This document shows positions 11,652 through 23,283 of a stretch of DNA of 64,000 nt, one piece after another. The DNA is taken from NCBI GenBank assembly GCA_050084985.1, contig JBITNC010000002.1:682001-746000 (forward strand). Reading direction: 5' to 3'. The notes under the pieces are model-generated. The model saw nothing but the letters and a program-made list of their open reading frames with translations. It made no database searches and had not been told where the DNA came from. Both the position numbers and the translations under genes were made by a program. Every line of letters starts with the position of its first letter. Position 1 is the first letter of the stretch. Source of the stretch: Nageia nagi. Lineage: Eukaryota; Pinophyta.

Positions 11652-12485
11652 CAAAATGAAAATTGTTTTGTTTTAAAAACCCTCGTGTCACGGATCATTA
11701 GCGATCATTATGTCGATCATCAACGATTTAAATCAAATCGATAATGATTGTTGATCGGTAATAATTCATAAGTAATCGTTGACGATTTATGTTATTTGAA
11801 AATGTGCAAAATGAAGTATATTTTCTTTAAATATCTTAAAATTTATTTGTGTATAGACAAAAAATTAAAAAGCTTCATTCACTAAGGTGAAAGTGAACAC
11901 ATTATAAATCACATTATTTTTTGCCTAGAAGAATGCTCCAATGTCACATGACTGCCAAATACATCGGCACATGAAGGACTAGTATTGAGTAAACTTACTA
12001 GGGTAAAATGATTAAAATCGCTATTAAAACAAGTCTAAACATAAGAAATTAAGATATTCATAGCAAAATATACTATTATAAAGATAGTATTTTTACTATA
12101 TAAATCCATGACGATCACTTTACAGTCGTTAACAATAATAAAAGATTGTCAACGATCCTTGACTAAGTCAAATACGAAAAATAGATCAAACTAAGTTTGA
12201 GCTCAAATGGAAAAATAATCACAGGATGTAAGAGATCATCTCGAAACCTCGTTGTCGAGACAAAGGACAATACTATTACAATTCATATATTAAAGAAAAC
12301 TTATACGGTATAGGTGCGCTTAGACATGCAAAATGACATAACAAAAATGTCATGCAACTGTCACACAAGCTCAATACGTCATCTTACCGAAAATAATCAC
12401 TTTCGAAGTTATCAACTTTATCAAACAACAAAGCTTCTCATTATATATTTTTCGAAATTATCAACCCTATCTTTGGATGATAATT
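11652..12485 (+). other. Tat-1 3' non-coding region with inverted-repeat motifs and a conserved block before the PPT
   Basis: At 11714-11759 there is an imperfect inverted repeat built on GATCATCAACGATT and AATGATTGTTGATC. Related words recur at 12107-12165. From about 12205 to 12485 the sequence matches Tat-2 in reverse (26810-27200): GACAAAGGACAA, TTAGACATGCAAAATGACAT and AAAGCTTCTCATT appear in the same order. No ORF is supported. Confidence 0.65.
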
Positions 12486-12501
12486 CAAAAAAGGGGCAAA
12501 A
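12486..12501 (+). other. Tat-1 polypurine tract
   Basis: CAAAAAAGGGGCAAAA sits directly before the LTR start TGTAGACAC. The same tract, read on the minus strand, precedes the 3' LTR of Tat-2. It is the expected primer for plus-strand DNA synthesis. Confidence 0.85.
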
Positions 12502-15018
12502 TGTAGACACTCAAAATAAACCCTATCTTTAATTTAATAAATAAATAAATAAAATAAGTATTTTTTCTAATATATATCACATTAAAATAATTGTTGATTA
12601 ATATTGTGTAATATATGCACCGTGAACAATCTTAACCAAAGTAAATCAAGAACAGACTATGGGGATAGTCTGATCTCCGGAGAAGGCTGGTTCTTTATCT
12701 ATGGGGCATAGAAAAAGTAACAGGAAAGAAAATAAAAAGGAGTAGAGTGGGAGGAATTTAAGCAAAAGGCTTAGGGTAACAAGAGAGAAAGCAAAGGTGG
12801 ATCACTAGTTCAGTGTGGGCTTTCATAGTGTGTGAAACCTTGGCCTGAATCTAGTGTAGCAGCTACAGTACAAGCTCTCACTCTCTAATAGTTTCCCAGC
12901 TTTACTTTACCATGTAGCAGACATAGTTATACTAGCAACTCACAATTATCATTTAGGAAACAAGCTAAGCTGCCATGATGTAACCAAATTAAGAATGATA
13001 ATTACGAGTGCTAGACAAGAAAGGTCAAGATGGTTTCATATTACTGATAAAAACTATAGGTATTCAAGAACAAATGTAAAGAGCAATACTAGGTTTCTGA
13101 CCCTTCTTTCACTTTATTTTCATATACTTATACTGTAGTAATGACAGTTACAATAATTGTAGAATAGAAACATTTATAAAAATGGCTTCAAGATTCTAGC
13201 CTTCTTTTAACCGATACTACCTACATACGCCACTTGGTAGAATATTACAAAAATGGGGTAGATTGCAGATGATACAGCTTCTTGATAACTATGATTTGAC
13301 CTCTCGTTGGCCTCGTCTCATACTTTTGAAATGCTCTACTTACCAGCTCCAGCTATTTGATCACTCCTTGATGACCTCATCACTTCTGAGACCCAGTTTC
13401 ATTAAAAAATGTGAACATTATCCTCCCTGTGACATCATCTTCATCCTTTTGAAATGCTTTACTCATCAATTTTGGCTATTTGATCACTCCTTGATGACCT
13501 CATCACTTTCAGGACCTGGTTTCATTCAAAAATGTGAACATTGATCTCCCCATGATGTCATCATCTCTACATTCTAGAATGCTCTACTCACCGGCTCTGG
13601 CTATTTGATCACTCCTTGCTGACCTCATCATCTTTGGAACTCAGGCTTTTCCACATCTAAGCTTTATCATTTCCTTCTAGAATGCTTTACTCACCAGCTC
13701 CAGCTATTTGATCACTCCTTGCTGACCTCATCATCTTTGGAACCCAGGCTTTTCCATAACTGAGCTTTATCATTTACTTCTAGAACACTTAATTTATGAG
13801 TTCTGGCTTCCTCGATTATCTCTTGTTGACCTCACCTCTTCTAAAACCTGGGCTTTTCCACAATTGAGCTTTATCCTTTCTTCTGTGATGTCATCATTTC
13901 ATTCCAGAATGCTTTATCTACTGACTTTGGCCTATTTTGTTTGCTCCAGAAAAACTCCCAGGGATCTTAAAATGAACTCATGATTGCAAGTAAAGTACAT
14001 CGAGGCTTCAATAAAGAATTTATTATGTATGAATATACAATAATTATAACTCCTTATAAAAACATTAAATAAGATTTAAAATTATATTATCGGATCAATC
14101 TTTTCGAACATATATAAAATAAGCGGTCTTACGACCCTTGTCATTAAAAAATGACCGTAGAGTGACCATTCTAATGTTAATATATAATCGCTAAAAAATT
14201 GTTGATGATCCATGAACAGTTAAACAACAAACAAATCTAAGCCTGGAATAGCCTAGTACGTATAATTTGTAATCATGGATACAGATGGAAGATAACAACA
14301 CCTCAAAATTTAGTTCGAGAGGTTACCTAGAATCTTGGGACGCCAAAACAAATGAATAACAAACCTTGAAGCTTATAAATTGAAGCTTTGTACGTAAACA
14401 AAGGGACCCAATTTTACTGTAGCAAAGCTCTATCGAATTCAAATCAAGAGATTATTAGCAAAAGGTTCTAAGCTTGATCAATAGTAAATCTCATATCAAT
14501 TATATTTCCATATTATGTTATTCATTTGTTGATTAAAATGTATGAACAGGTATGCTTTTGATGCTTCATTCATTTTCTGTGTGCAGGGTCAATACAGAAA
14601 AAGAACGATAGAAGTAAGTGTGAAGGAGAACAACAAGGAATAGACAAAACACTTCAAAATTCTGTGAAGATTACTCTAGTGCATATAGATCCAATCATCG
14701 ACAATTCAAAGATCGGTCGGTAGGGATTCACCAAATCGATAACAAAGGCCAAAGGTTTACAACAAACACAATGATGGCGTAGAGAATGCAGAGTCATGCT
14801 TCAATTGTTACCGATCCACACTGATTGTTACCAATCCACAACGATCACTATCGATGCTGATTAAAATAGATCAATAAAAACTTGCTTTTTGTATTCAAAT
14901 ACTTTAGAATATAATATCATTATTATTATTGATGTGTATTGTCAAATATGTTCATGATTAATTATGTTGAATGATTTATCTATCTAAATTGCATTTTAGG
15001 TTCATAATTTGATATACA
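12502..15018 (+). repeat. Tat-1 3' LTR (right border inferred)
   Basis: It starts TGTAGACAC just after the polypurine tract. The right end is placed where homology to the copia 3' region begins (AGTTAGATGCAACATATTC, matched in Cop-3 at about 61890), giving about 2.5 kb. The last bases would be GATATACA, and the copia sequence resumes at CAAGT. The partner LTR is off the window, so this cannot be confirmed here. A shorter LTR ending at about 14415 plus another 600 bases of unknown origin is the alternative. The stretch 14690-14870 again has GATCGGT/CGATCC-type words. Confidence 0.55.
13290..13960 (+). repeat. Tandem array of a unit of about 110 bp in the Tat-1 LTR
   Basis: About six diverged copies share TTTGATCACTCCTTG, GACCTCATCA, CCAGGCTTTTCCA and GAATGCTTTACTCA. 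Copies begin near 13325, 13440, 13565, 13680, 13795 and 13905. The array is GC-richer than its flanks. Confidence 0.85.
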
Positions 15019-15429
15019 CAAGTTAGATGCAACATATTCATATCAACAAAGATAGATGAATCACATAAATGCCATCATGAACTGATCAATAGTGCATTAT
15101 AAGTCATCATGAAGTTGTCAAGCTAAAACTCATAGTCACCTGCTGTATATAAAATATGTGTTGATTATCATTACAAAATAGAGCATGCACATACGAGTTT
15201 CTCACATATGGATAATTATATAGTGTTAAAAGACACATAAGAGTTCCTCACATATGGATAACTAAATAGTGCTAGATTGGCTAATCTTTTTGCTTTAAAA
15301 ATTTGTACAAATTTCTCGCACAAAGTGAACTTACCATGAAGGTGTACAACAAAATCAATACTATATAGCATAAAATTCTCTTAAGGGTGAAGTTTTCATC
15401 ACAAACATGAATTCAACACAAGAATTCAA

Positions 15430-17291
15430 ATTTCACTCCTACTTGAGGGTAACTTCACCAACTTAATAGCATCCCTAAGCTTACAAAATTGAGCTTCTAG
15501 AAGAGGTTTGGTGAACAAATCAGCCAAATTCAAGGTGGATGGACAATACCCTAGGTGTATGATGCTATCAAGAACCTTCTCCCTAAAAAATTGTGTTTGG
15601 ATTTCTACATGTTTTATTCTCTAATGGAACATAGAATTTTTAGCCAAAGAGATAATCAACTGATTATATAAAAAAATCAAATATGAGGGACTTTGATCAT
15701 ACCTAATTTGTTTCAAAATATGCCTTAGCCAAATGGCTTCTTGGGTTGCAACAAACATGGCATGGTATTTAGCTTCTATGGTGGAAAGAGAAATAGTAGG
15801 ATACTTTTTGGAAGCTAAGAGATAGTATATAAACCAATGCTAAACACATATGTAAAGGTTGATTTCCTGTCATCTCTATCTCCCCCATAGTTAGAATTTG
15901 AGAATTCAAAGAGAATAAATGAAAGCAACTTAAAATACTTGAGAATAAGATCTTTAGTCCTTGCAACATACCTCAAGATTTTTTTAATAGCATTAAAGTG
16001 TTTAATATATGGTTTCTACATGAATCATGCTATCAGATTCACTATAAAGGTAATATCTAGCCTAGAAATAGTCAAATATAAAAGACTACCAATTAATTAC
16101 CTATAAGTAGTAGCATCAACCAACTAAGAGTTAGCACTTAGAGAAAATGTGATTCCAAGAGAGACTAAGATCATAGCATATCTACACTCCATTCCAAACT
16201 TCTACAAGATGTCTAATATATATTTAGATTGACTAAGATAAGTACAATCCTTGTATTGATACACTTGCATTCTAAGATAATAGTGCAAGAGACCAAGATC
16301 AATCATTTCAAATGTTATCTTAAGTTTGGATATGCACTCTTGAATAATTTCTTCATTATTTTTAGTTATTAGAAGATCATCCACATAAAAGAGAATCAAG
16401 ACCATGTCTTTTCCCTTAATGAGCACATATAGATCAGAATCAGAAAAATACTTGAAGAAACTAATGTCTACAAAATATTCTAAAATCTTCCTATACCAGG
16501 CTCTAGGAGCTTGCTTAAGTTCATATAATGACTTTTTTAGCTTGCACATGAAAGACTCTTTACCTTCCATAAAGAACCTTTTTGGTCGATTCATGAAGAT
16601 TTCCACATCTAAATCACCATTGAGAAATGCACTCTTGATGTCAAGTTGAAAAAATTTCCATCTTTGAGCTATAAAAAAAGTAAGAATAATTCTCACAGTA
16701 GGCATATTTGCCACAGGAGCAAAGGTTTTCTCTTAATTTGCACTGTAATTTTAAGCAAAATATTTGACTACTAACCTTGCCTTGTATTTCTCAATATTCT
16801 CAATAGAATTGAACTTGATCTTGAAGATACACTTATTGCCAATCACATTCTTCTCATTAGGATAAAGAACCAAACCCCAAGTTTCATTTTTCATAAGCAC
16901 CTCATACTCCACTTTCATGGCTTCCATCAAGCACTCATGCTTAGAAGCTTCTTTGAAGTTTGAGGGCTCATGCTTGTTGTCAATATTGGTAAATAAGGAT
17001 TTGTTTAAGGTCATGCTCCTTGTTACCCTTTATGTTAGGGAATTTTGTTCTTAAGGTGACTTATCTAGATCAATATCTAACTAGCTAGGTGTAACTAAAG
17101 AGTCCTTTAAATCATCAACATCCTCATTAGAAGCAAATTTTTTAAGAAGTTCATTGAACTTTACACTCCTTAAAATAAAAATGACTTTGTAGGATGGAGA
17201 GTAGAGCCTGAAGCCTCCATGTTGATTGTCATAACCCATAAAGATGCATTTTTTAGGTCTTTTATCTAACTTCTTCCTTTTCTCAAAAATA
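15430..17291 (-). pseudogene. Cop-1 reverse transcriptase and RNase H
   Basis: The minus-strand copia RT includes KNETWGLV near 16880 and LDIKSAFLNGDL at 16600-16640. It also has SLYELKQAPRAWY at about 16500-16530 and the catalytic YVDDLL at about 16373-16390. RNase H follows toward lower coordinates: the LSTIEAKYH-like block at about 15765-15785, KHVEIQT near 15600, and the end of pol near 15433. The upstream end (17035-17286) encodes the linker after integrase with KKCIFMGYDNQ. There are several frameshifts and stops (for example near 16740 and 16150). From 15019 to 15429 lies 3' untranslated sequence, shared with Cop-3. Rei-1 cuts the element at 17291, between integrase core and RT. Confidence 0.9.
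17287..17291. other. Left target-site duplication of Rei-1 (AAATA)
   Basis: AAATA at 17287-17291 abuts the left LTR, and AAATA at 23279-23283 abuts the right LTR. Five-base duplications are standard for Ty3/gypsy. Confidence 0.9.
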
Positions 17292-17693
17292 TGTTAGGAT
17301 CCCACATTCTAACATTTTAGTGTTAGTATTAGTATTTTATTAAATTATCAACTTATATTGTAATATTATAATTATAAGGGTAGGGCCTGATTTTGCATTA
17401 CTATTAAGGTTAGGGTTAGTTTGTTATAGATAGATAGAAGTGTATGGAGAAAGGCATCTTGAACATTATTTTTTGCATTTGGAGTTGTATGGAGGTAGCC
17501 CCCTTGAAGTGGCCTATGATTCTGTTACTATTCAGTAAAATCCTATTTTATCTACTTGTTGATGCTATTTTAGATTCTATTTACTAGCGCATGCTTTGTT
17601 ATTTCCAATAGATAGTTATCATTTCATATTTCAATTCCATATTTATTTCATTTTTACAATATTTCCCTTTTTCATATTTGTAGAATTGTAACA
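17292..17693 (+). repeat. Rei-1 5' LTR
   Basis: Runs from TGTTAGGATCCC to GAATTGTAACA, 402 bp. It pairs with 22876-23278. Confidence 0.95.
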
Positions 17694-17695
17694 TC

Positions 17696-17707
17696 TGGTA
17701 TCAGAGC
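17696..17707 (+). other. Rei-1 primer binding site (initiator tRNA-Met)
   Basis: TGGTATCAGAGC is the exact complement of the 3' end of plant initiator tRNA-Met and sits two bases after the LTR. Confidence 0.95.
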
Positions 17708-18447
17708 TCTTTCTAGGGCCATTCTATTGCAAAGTTTTTTTTAAAAAAATAGAGGTCTAGGCTAGAAACCCTATACTAGGGGTTTTAAAATATCTAGAAG
17801 GATATGTAATTTTTGGCTAAGCACACTTGCTTATAAAGCTGTGTGTGAAGTGAGGTGCAAAAATCTCTACATTAATACCCAGGCCTCAAATAGAACCCTA
17901 CATAGAATTGGACTCCACGTACTGAAAGGTATATCAAAGACTATCTAGGCTATAAACAAAAACTAGGTAGGAAGCTGTATCAACCATCTATAAACTATAG
18001 TGCACTAGCAAGTGCTGCTAGAAAGTTACTTATCATAGAAGTCATCTTCACAACCTCTTTCCTTACAAAAGTTAGATAATCCTTACCCTTGATTCATTCC
18101 CTCACATAAAAACCTTGATTTGAGAAGCAAAATGTACAACATACAATTTTTTAAAGCCGCTAAAAATAGCAGTTTAGAAGTAGTAAAAACTTTAGAGCAA
18201 AATAACTAAAAATCTATACCATTTTAGCAATTTTTAACAAAATCAAATAGACCCACATACACTAAAAAAAAGAGTCTAGGGGTTCAAAAATCATCATCAA
18301 GAGACCTAGCCCATTGTGATCATCTTTTTGAGCTGATAATTTTGATATATTACATCCATACACTTTTTTGGGCACTTTTTAAAAATAGCAATTTCTAAAA
18401 ATAGCAGTTTTCAAAAATATCAACTTCAGAAATAGTAGTTTTTAGAA

Positions 18448-19440
18448 ATGTCACCTAAAATAAGATCTCAAATAGTAGCACGAGCTAATCCTACCATGAT
18501 GACATTTCAAACAATGATCCAACAAATGTTAGATAGACTTACCAATACAATCAGAGAAAAAATTCAATAAATATAGACACAAATACAAACCCTTGATAGT
18601 AAATGTGATAGTGTTCATCTAAGTCTCAATCATACCAATAATGTATCTAGTTCATAGTAATTAAGGTAGTAAGAAATCCATAAGGGTTTCATCATAACTT
18701 TCAAAGACAATAAGGTGGTTTCATTCTTTCCTACATAACCAAATTGGATTTTTCTTGATTTGATGGAGATAATCCCAATGGCTAGATTTATAAAGCTAGA
18801 TAGTATTTCACATTGAGCCAAATTCTAGAGGATTTGAAGGTACACATGGCATCTTTTCATTTGAACCATGAGGCTCTCCAATGGCACCAATGGTACTTCA
18901 AAATGCATCTTGCTCCTTCATAGGATGAATTCACTCAATAATTATTGATCCATTTTGGTCCTAGAGACTATGAAGACTTCACAAGGGCATTGACCAAGTT
19001 ACATCAAACTACAATAGTCAAAGAATACCAAAATTAGTTTGAGAAATTGGTAAATCACATAGAGGGGTTGGACGATGCAATTTTCATAAGTTATTTTATC
19101 AATGGTGTAAAGGAAGAAATTAAACTAGAGGTCAAAATGTTTAATCCCAAAACTATAATGGAAGTTATTACCTTGGCAAAATCACTTAAGATAAAGCTAG
19201 TGCGCATCAATGAAATGCAAGACCTCCATTCACCAAAACACATAATATTTTCCATTCCTTTAATACCACAAGTGCCCCACCATCAAATTGCATAATGAAA
19301 ACTAAGAAGTTGATGTGGGAAGAAATGGAAGAGCATTGAAAGAAGGGCTTGTGCTATAATTGTGATGAGAAATTTGTTCATGGTCATCATTGTACATAAT
19401 AAAAGTTATATTTGCTTGATGTTGATGCTCTTAGTGAGGA
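18448..19440 (+). pseudogene. Rei-1 gag with zinc knuckle
   Basis: A likely start is ATG at 18448. The capsid-like region includes the block around 18890-19300, with GVKEEIKLEVKMF and IMEVITLAKSLKIKL, typical of chromovirus gag. At about 19338-19395 a knuckle CYNCDEKFVHGHHC is intact (C-x2-C-x4-G-H-x-C arrangement usual for this group). Several stops and small shifts break the frame (for example near 18570, 18655 and 19295). The 750 bases between the primer site and 18448 are leader sequence with no ORF. Confidence 0.82.
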
Positions 19441-21470
19441 GGAATATGAGAGTGCACCCAAAGAGGCTACTAAGGAAATTCCAGATGAGGAGGCTCTAGT
19501 TATCTCTTATAATGCATTGGCAGGAATTACCACCCCTTAAACTATGAAGGTCAAAGGGTTCTTTAAAAAGTGCCGTCTCATAATATTGTTGGATTCAAAA
19601 AGTACTCATAATTTTATTCATCCACAAGTGGCTAAGGTTGCTAACTGTTACATCCACCCTACAAATAATTTTGAGGTTATGGTTGGTAATGGAGGAAAAA
19701 TAGTATGTAAAGGCATATGTCATAATGTTAAATTGAGCATGGACCACTATACTTTGAAAAGTGACATGTACGCTTTACCACTTGGGGAATGTAATATAGT
19801 TTTGGGGGTATAATAGCTAAGGACTTTGGGCACTATATAGTGGAATTTTGTAGAGCTATGGATGACCTTCAAAATAGATGAATAGAAGCATACTCTCAAG
19901 GGATTACAGGGTGGATTTTTTACAAATTATGAGCTCACATCGTATAGAAAAGATCCTACAAAAAATTGGAAAAGGGATGCTAGCACAGTTATAATCTTTA
20001 TCAATCATCGAATCTAAAATCATAGAGCCTAAGGATCTATAACCCATATTAAGTAAGCATTCAAGTACCTTTGGGGAACCAAGGGGCTTACCACCCTAGT
20101 AATCACATGACCATGCTATCCAGTTGATGCCGAGAAGTCATCCACCAAACATTCATCATCATTGGTATCCTTATTTATAGAAAAATGAAATTGAAAAATT
20201 AGGTAAGGAACTATTGGATGTGGGAGTAATATGACCTAGCATAATCCCATATTATTCTCCAATTGTATTGGTTCATAAGAAATATGGTTTCTAGCATTTG
20301 TGTGTGGATTTCAAGGCCCTCAACAAAATTAACATCAAAGATAAATTTCCCATTCTGATCATTGATGAATTATTAGATGAATTGCATGTGGTAATATATT
20401 TTTCCAAGCTGGACCTATGATCTGGGTATCACCAAATCTACCTCAAGGAGGAGGATATATCAAAAATTACATTTTGCACCCATGACCACCATTATAAGTT
20501 CCTGGTCATGCCTTTTGGCCTCACAAATGCTCCATCCATGTTTCAAAGTTTAATTAATTAGGTGTTTCTTCCGTTCCTCAGGAAGTTTATTTTAGTTTTC
20601 TTTGATGATATCTTGATTTATAGTAAGACATGGTAAGAACATGTGGCACATGTTGACCAAACCTTACAAATTTTGAAGGAACACTAGCTATATGCAAAAA
20701 ATCAAAATGTTCATTCAGTAAGAGGGAAATTGATTACTTAGGCCATGTTATATCCAAAGAGGGAGTTAAGGTGGATCCATAAAATATTACTAACATGTAG
20801 AACTGGTCTATTCCTACATCTTTGAGAAGTATCTAAGGATTCTTGGGGTTGATAGGCTATTATAGGAAATTTGTGAAGGATTATGGGAAGATTGCAGCAC
20901 CTCTAATCATATTGTTAAAAAAGAATGCATTTCAATGGCCCCTCAAGCTGAGGTAGCTTTCCTTAAGCTTAAGGAGGTGATGTGTACTACCCCGATATTA
21001 GTAATGCCAGATTTTTCTAAAATCTTTGTGATAGAAAGTGATGTTTATGGAGTAGGAATTATGGTAGTATTAATGCAAGAGGGGCATCCCTTAGCATTTA
21101 CTAGTAGAGCACTCTCTAGAAAAAATTTGGGCAAATCCACTTATGAAAAATAAATGCTTACCATCATTAATGCAGTTCAACATTGGAGACCATATCTCAT
21201 TGGTCACCATTTCATCATCCTGACAAATCATCATAGTTTGAAATTTTTCATTGATCAATGCATTTTTATGCTTGAGCAACAAAAATGGGTGACTAAACTA
21301 TTAGGGTATGATTATGAGATAGTATACTATAAAGGTAAAAAGAATGTGGTTGCCAATGCTTTATCCAAAATATTTGAAGATCAAGTAGCACTGAAAGCTC
21401 TTTCATCTCTTATTCCTCAATGGTTGGATAAATTTAAACAAGAGTGGGTAGAGGATAGCTCCACCTAAGA
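19441..21470 (+). pseudogene. Rei-1 protease, RT and RNase H
   Basis: Protease at 19544-19813 has the active-site region LLDSKSTHNFI, where the family has LDSGSTHNF, so the Gly of the triad is changed. RT spans about 20150-20830: [18 protein letters not shown] at about 20300-20355, [14 protein letters not shown] at 20508-20550 and FFDDILIYS at about 20600-20626. RNase H spans about 20840-21410: the DFSKIFVIESD block, then FTSRALSRKN, then LIGHHFIILTNHHSL. Several stops and shifts are scattered (for example 20228, 20420, 20645 and 21151). Mostly full domain content, so it once was autonomous. Confidence 0.88.
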
Positions 21471-22875
21471 ATTGCTAAAATAGATCACTCAATACCCCAT
21501 GAGTAAATCACATCATACATGGCATGATGGTATTTTGAGATTCAAAGGTCGAATTTTTTTACCATCTCCTTCAAAATGTATATCAAAAATACTTGCCAAA
21601 TTACATTCCACACCTACATCAAAACATGAAGGATTTTTCAAAACCTATAAATGAGTGGCATGATCATTCTATTAGACATGTATAAATTTGGATATCAAGC
21701 AGTTTGTGGTAGCTTGTGATGTGTGTCAACAACAAAAAGTTGAGATAGTGGGTACTCCAGGACTCCTTCAACCTTGTCCCATACCTACTCATACATGGAT
21801 CAATATCTTAATAGATTTCATTGAAGGCCTTCCTAAATCTCATGGTAAATTAGTTATTCTAGTGGTGGTTGATCAATTATCCAAATATGCTCATTTTGGT
21901 TCATTGGCTCATCCCTACAAAGTAGTGATAGTGGCATAATTATTCTTGGATACAATTTTCAAACTACATGGCATGCTAGAGATGATTGTCAATGATCATG
22001 ATCCCACTTTTACAAGTCATTTTTGGTAAGAGGTTTTTAAACTGTAAGGTACCCAACTAAATATGAGCTCAGCATATCACCCACAAATTGATGGTCAAAC
22101 TAAAATTATCAACAAATGCTTAAAAACATATTTATATTATTTTTCTTTAGCAGAACCTATGCATTGGGTATGATGGCTTCCCTTGGCTGAGTGGTGGTAT
22201 AATACATCTTATCATTTTACCAGTAATATGACCCCCTATGAAGTAGTGTATGGTCAAGTTCCACCAATGATCACCTTATATGTTGCAGGTACCAGTAAAT
22301 TTTAGGCAATTGACTCAACTATAGTTACTCAAGATGATATTCTTTGTTTGATCAAGGATAACCTTCAAATAGCCCAACATCATATGAAATAATAGGTTGA
22401 TCAACAACATATGGAAAGGGAGTTCTAGGTAGATGACATGGTATTTTTAAGGTTGCAACCTTATCACCAGAAATATTTAAAAATAAAAGGCCCTCAAAAA
22501 TTGGCCCCAAATTTTTATAGTTCTTACAATATTTTATAGCGCATTGGCCTAGCTACATACAAATTAGAGCTTTTTGCTTCTTCCAATATTCACCCAGTGT
22601 TTCATATCTCTTGCCTCAAGAAAGTGGTTGGATCAAAGGTTTGGATTAAAACATAATTACTTGACCTGGTAGAGGATGAATCAATGGTAGTTGTACCTAA
22701 GGTAGTTCTGGATCAATGCTCATGATAACTTCGTAATTGCTCCATCACAAAATTCCTTATGCAATGGTAAAGCATGGCATCAAAAGATGCAACATGGGAA
22801 ATCCTTCATCAGCTATAGCAATAGTTTCCACACTTCAAGCTTTGAGGACAAAGCTTCATCCCAAGAGAGATGGCA
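21471..22875 (+). pseudogene. Rei-1 integrase with C-terminal chromodomain-like segment
   Basis: The HHCC finger is recognisable at about 21600-21740 (CDVCQQQK). The first catalytic Asp is in ILIDFIEGLP (21807-21836) and the second in VNDHDPTF. The third catalytic position is Lys instead of Glu in DGQTKIIN (about 22090-22113), a GAA-to-AAA change. From about 22650 the protein matches the chromodomain tail of chromoviruses: VVPKVVLDQCS, then RNCSITKFLMQW, then ASKDATWE, ending with the GQSFIP block right before the LTR. Chromodomains of this kind steer integration to heterochromatin. Stops occur inside it (22653, 22720, 22723, 22768). Confidence 0.87.
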
Positions 22876-23278
22876 TGTTAGGATCCCACATCCTAACATT
22901 TTAGTTTTAGTATTAGTATTTTATTAATTATTGGCCTATATTGTAATATTATGATTGTAAGGGTGGGGCCCAATTTCACATTACTATTAGGGTTAGGGTT
23001 AGTTTATTATAAATAGATAGTAGTGTGTGGAGAAAGGCATCTTGAACATTATTTTTTGCATTTGGAATTGTAAGGAGGTATCCCCCTTGAAGCAACCTAT
23101 GATTCTATTACTATTCAATAAAATCTTATCCTTATCTGCTTATTGATTCTATTTCATGTTCTATTTACTAGCACATGCTCTATTATTTCTGATAGATAGT
23201 TTTCATTTTCTTATTTCAATTCTATATTTGTTTCATTTCTGTAATATTTCCCTTTTTCATATTTGTAGCATCATAACA
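22876..23278 (+). repeat. Rei-1 3' LTR
   Basis: Runs from TGTTAGGATCCC to GCATCATAACA, 403 bp. It is followed by the AAATA duplication at 23279-23283. Confidence 0.95.
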
Positions 23279-23283
23279 AAATA

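Larger units (their letters stand above)
1..15018 (+). mobile_element. Tat-1: Tat/Ogre-like Ty3/gypsy LTR retrotransposon, 5' end outside window
   Basis: Domain order on the plus strand is gag, protease, RT, RNase H, a second archaeal-type RNase H, integrase. The second RNase H between the first and the integrase is the known hallmark of the Tat lineage. About 5 kb of non-coding 3' region follows, then a polypurine tract at 12486-12501 and a 3' LTR starting TGTAGACAC at 12502. The 5' LTR, primer site and start of gag lie left of the window. Right of 15018 the sequence is the 3' untranslated region of a copia element (Cop-1), so Tat-1 inserted into Cop-1. The right LTR border is inferred from where copia homology resumes. 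An end near 14415 is possible, because the bases there (ACTGTAGCA) resemble the LTR end of Tat-2. Confidence 0.85.
17292..23278 (+). mobile_element. Rei-1: Reina-like chromovirus (Ty3/gypsy), complete but decayed
   Basis: This is a full-length 5987-bp element with LTRs of 402 and 403 bp, both starting TGTTAGGATCC and ending in AACA. It has an initiator-tRNA primer site two bases after the left LTR and a purine-rich tract (AAGAGAGATGGCA) before the right LTR. The domain order is gag with a knuckle, protease, RT, RNase H, integrase and a C-terminal chromodomain-like segment. Short LTRs, compact size and the chromodomain point to the Reina group. By-eye comparison gives about 50 differences between the LTRs (about 12%), mostly transitions, so the insertion is old. 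It lies inside Cop-1 integrase. Confidence 0.93.

Noticed and set aside
22985-23003. TTAGGGTTAGGGTTAG, like a telomere repeat
   Set aside because: It lies at a fixed place in the Rei-1 LTR, and the other LTR has the diverged TAAGGTTAGGGTTAG, so it is LTR sequence and not a telomere insertion.
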